This document shows, one piece after another, positions 5,486-6,481 of a stretch of 6,481 nucleotides of DNA (position 1 is its first letter; every line of letters begins with the position of its first letter). Under the pieces are notes generated by a model. It made no database searches. It saw nothing but the letters and a program-made list of their open reading frames with translations, and was not told the origin of the DNA. Source of the DNA: Fusobacterium sp. (GTDB lineage Bacteria; Fusobacteriota; Fusobacteriia; Fusobacteriales; Fusobacteriaceae); contig JAHHTB010000102.1 of the NCBI GenBank assembly GCA_020024855.1, forward strand, positions 1-6,481, in the 5' to 3' direction. The translations under genes were made by a program, and so were the position numbers.

Positions 5486-6112
5486 ATGGCAGTTGTAGAA
5501 ATTAAACACCCTTTAATCGAGCATAAACTTACTTACTTAAGAGATAAGAATACAGATACTAAAATTTTTAGAGAAAATTTAAATGAGATAGCTAAACTAA
5601 TGATTTATGAAACAACAAAAGACTTAGAATTAGAAGAGGTTGAGGTTGAGACTCCAATAATGAAGACAAAAGCAGGAGTGCTAAAAGATAAAGCAGTTGC
5701 TATTGTTCCTATATTAAGAGCAGGTTTAGGAATGGTTGATGGTATTCTGTCATTAATTCCAACAGCAAAAATAGGTCATATAGGTGTGTATAGAAATGAA
5801 GAGACTTTACAACCTGTTTACTATTATTGTAAATTACCTGTAGATATTCAAGATAGAAAAGTTATACTTGTAGATCCAATGCTAGCAACAGGGGGATCTG
5901 CAATTTATGCTATTGACTATTTAAAAGAGAGAGGAGTAAAAGATATAACATTTATGTGTCTAATATCAGCTCCAGAAGGGATAGCTAAAGTTAATGAAAA
6001 ACATCCAGATGTATCAATTTATACAGCAAAAATAGATAAGTGTCTAAATGAGCATGGTTATATAGTACCAGGTCTAGGAGATTGTGGAGATAGAATATTT
6101 GGAACTAAATAA
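5486..6112 (+). CDS. upp: Uracil phosphoribosyltransferase
   Basis: Upp is a cytoplasmic pyrimidine salvage enzyme that joins uracil to PRPP, giving UMP and pyrophosphate. The 208-residue product has the usual length and spans the type I phosphoribosyltransferase fold. The PRPP loop VILVDPMLATGGSA is at 126-139 with the acidic pair replaced by Asp130-Pro131, as is normal for Upp. PILRAGLGMVDG (75-86) is the conserved loop near the substrate, and YIVPGLGDCGDRIFGTK (192-208) is the uracil-binding C-terminal signature. A strong Shine-Dalgarno, AAGGAGGA (5473-5480), lies five bases before the ATG. No convincing promoter fits between the rpmE terminator and this start: the best, TTGTCC-17-AAAAAT (5442-5470), is poor and lies inside the terminator. 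Expression may therefore rely partly on read-through from rpmE. No hairpin terminator follows; the next transcription signal is the tRNA promoter. Confidence 0.97.
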   Translation: MAVVEIKHPLIEHKLTYLRDKNTDTKIFRENLNEIAKLMIYETTKDLELEEVEVETPIMKTKAGVLKDKAVAIVPILRAGLGMVDGILSLIPTAKIGHIGVYRNEETLQPVYYYCKLPVDIQDRKVILVDPMLATGGSAIYAIDYLKERGVKDITFMCLISAPEGIAKVNEKHPDVSIYTAKIDKCLNEHGYIVPGLGDCGDRIFGTK

Positions 6113-6156
6113 TTTTAATAAAATCGCTTTTCTCTAAAAAAAAGTACTATAAAATG

Positions 6157-6185
6157 TTGACAAAAGGGCAACCTTATGATAAAAT
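6157..6185 (+). promoter_or_regulatory. Extended -10 promoter of the serine tRNA pair
   Basis: A perfect -35 box TTGACA (6157-6162) is 17 bases from TAAAAT (6180-6185), which carries the TG extension at 6177-6178 (TGATAAAAT). The expected start, near 6192, is only about three bases before the mature 5' end of the first tRNA. This fits a strong stable-RNA promoter. Confidence 0.82.
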
Positions 6186-6194
6186 TCTTGGAGT

Positions 6195-6278
6195 GGAGAG
6201 TTATCCTAATTGGTAAGGAACCGGTCTTGAAAACCGGCGTCGTAAGACTTTAGAGTTCGAGTCTCTAACTCTCCGCCA
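6195..6278 (+). tRNA. tRNA-Ser, anticodon UGA
   Basis: All arms fold. The acceptor GGAGAGT (6195-6201) pairs with ACTCTCC (6268-6274). The D stem is TCCT/AGGA. The anticodon stem CCGGT/ACCGG encloses loop CTTGAAA with anticodon TGA. A long variable arm carries a GTC/GAC stem, as expected of a class II serine tRNA. The T stem TAGAG/CTCTA encloses TTCGAGT. Discriminator G (6275) is followed by an encoded CCA (6276-6278). It reads UCA and probably other UCN serine codons. It is the first gene of the tRNA transcript. Confidence 0.96.
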
Positions 6279-6280
6279 GT

Positions 6281-6372
6281 GGTGAAGTGGCAGAGTGGCC
6301 TAATGCACTCCCCTGCTAAGGGAGAGTACCAATAAACCGGTACCGAGAGTTCAAATCTCTCCTTCACCGCCA
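6281..6372 (+). tRNA. tRNA-Ser, anticodon GCU
   Basis: The acceptor GGTGAAG (6281-6287) pairs with CTTCACC (6362-6368). The anticodon stem CTCCC/GGGAG encloses CTGCTAA with anticodon GCT, reading AGU and AGC. The large variable arm has a GTACC/GGTAC stem, again class II serine. The T stem GAGAG/CTCTC holds loop TTCAAAT. Discriminator G6369 and CCA (6370-6372) are encoded. Only two bases (GT) separate it from the preceding tRNA, so both must be cut from one precursor. Together the two cover both serine codon boxes. Confidence 0.96.
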
Positions 6373-6385
6373 GTTTGACAATTAG

Positions 6386-6414
6386 AAGGTAGATTATTTT
6401 CTACCTTTTTTTTT
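6386..6414 (+). terminator. Intrinsic terminator of the serine tRNA transcript
   Basis: AAGGTAGA (6386-6393) pairs with TCTACCTT (6400-6407) across a TTATTT loop, and nine T run from 6406 to 6414. It starts 13 bases after the CCA end of tRNA-Ser(GCU), and its T tract ends six bases before tRNA-Arg. Confidence 0.9.
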
Positions 6415-6420
6415 ATAAAT

Positions 6421-6481
6421 GTACCTGTAGCTCAATTGGATAGAGCACTTGACTACGGATCAGGGTGTTGGGGGTTCGATT
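6421..6481 (+). tRNA. tRNA-Arg, anticodon ACG (3' end outside window)
   Basis: The visible part has acceptor 5' strand GTACCTG (6421-6427), D stem GCTC/GAGC with loop AATTGGATA, and anticodon stem CTTGA/TCAGG (one T-G pair) around CTACGGA with anticodon ACG. A T-stem 5' strand GGGGG (6470-6474) and loop TTCGATT (6475-6481) follow. The window ends at the last T-loop base, so the T-stem 3' strand, the acceptor 3' strand and the end are missing. The ACG anticodon is normally deaminated to ICG by TadA to read CGU, CGC and CGA. Arg is assigned from the anticodon. Confidence 0.9.

Noticed and set aside
6148..6153. TATAAA as a second -10 box upstream of the tRNA genes
   Set aside because: No -35 match lies 16 to 18 bases upstream, and the adjacent TTGACA/TGATAAAAT promoter explains the cluster better.

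Overview
The window is an AT-rich, fully plus-strand stretch of housekeeping bacterial chromosome. The very low GC, the lysine/glutamate/isoleucine-rich proteins, the yicC-gmk-rpoZ order, an ApbE-type lipoprotein and a membrane pyrophosphatase together suggest an anaerobic fusobacterium (Fusobacterium or a close relative). This assignment is inference from composition and protein style; no 16S or species marker is present. I see no mobile element, CRISPR array, phage gene or pseudogene.

Layout. Bases 1-2157 look like one operon: the 3' end of yicC (RNase-like, DUF1732 part), gmk (guanylate kinase), rpoZ (RNA polymerase omega) and apbE (FAD:protein FMN transferase lipoprotein). The last three are packed so tightly that the gmk and rpoZ stop codons lie inside the next gene's Shine-Dalgarno. 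Next comes hppA (2231-4240), a monocistronic unit with a near-consensus promoter (TTGAAA-17-TATAAT) and a perfect-palindrome terminator. It encodes a K+-dependent, probably Na+-pumping membrane pyrophosphatase. Bases 4241-4476 hold that terminator, an AT-rich stretch, and a second terminator-like hairpin just before mpg (alkyladenine-type DNA glycosylase, start at 4477). rpmE (zinc-type ribosomal protein L31) has its own promoter and terminator. upp (uracil phosphoribosyltransferase) follows with a strong ribosome binding site but no clear promoter. The right end is a tRNA cluster: tRNA-Ser(UGA) and tRNA-Ser(GCU), two bases apart behind an extended -10 promoter, a terminator, then tRNA-Arg(ACG), cut by the window end.

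How the genes relate. gmk and upp are nucleotide metabolism, rpoZ is transcription, and rpmE plus the tRNAs are translation. Biosynthesis generates pyrophosphate (Upp releases PPi directly), which HppA can hydrolyse to energise the membrane. ApbE loads FMN onto exported or membrane flavoproteins such as Rnf/Nqr subunits, so apbE and hppA may both serve sodium-based energetics, but their adjacency alone does not show this.

I found no convincing new multi-gene system. The points most worth a second look are the hairpin-bounded interval before mpg (a possible small RNA or attenuating leader), the non-canonical core motif of ApbE, and the promoter-less arrangement of tRNA-Arg behind a strong terminator.
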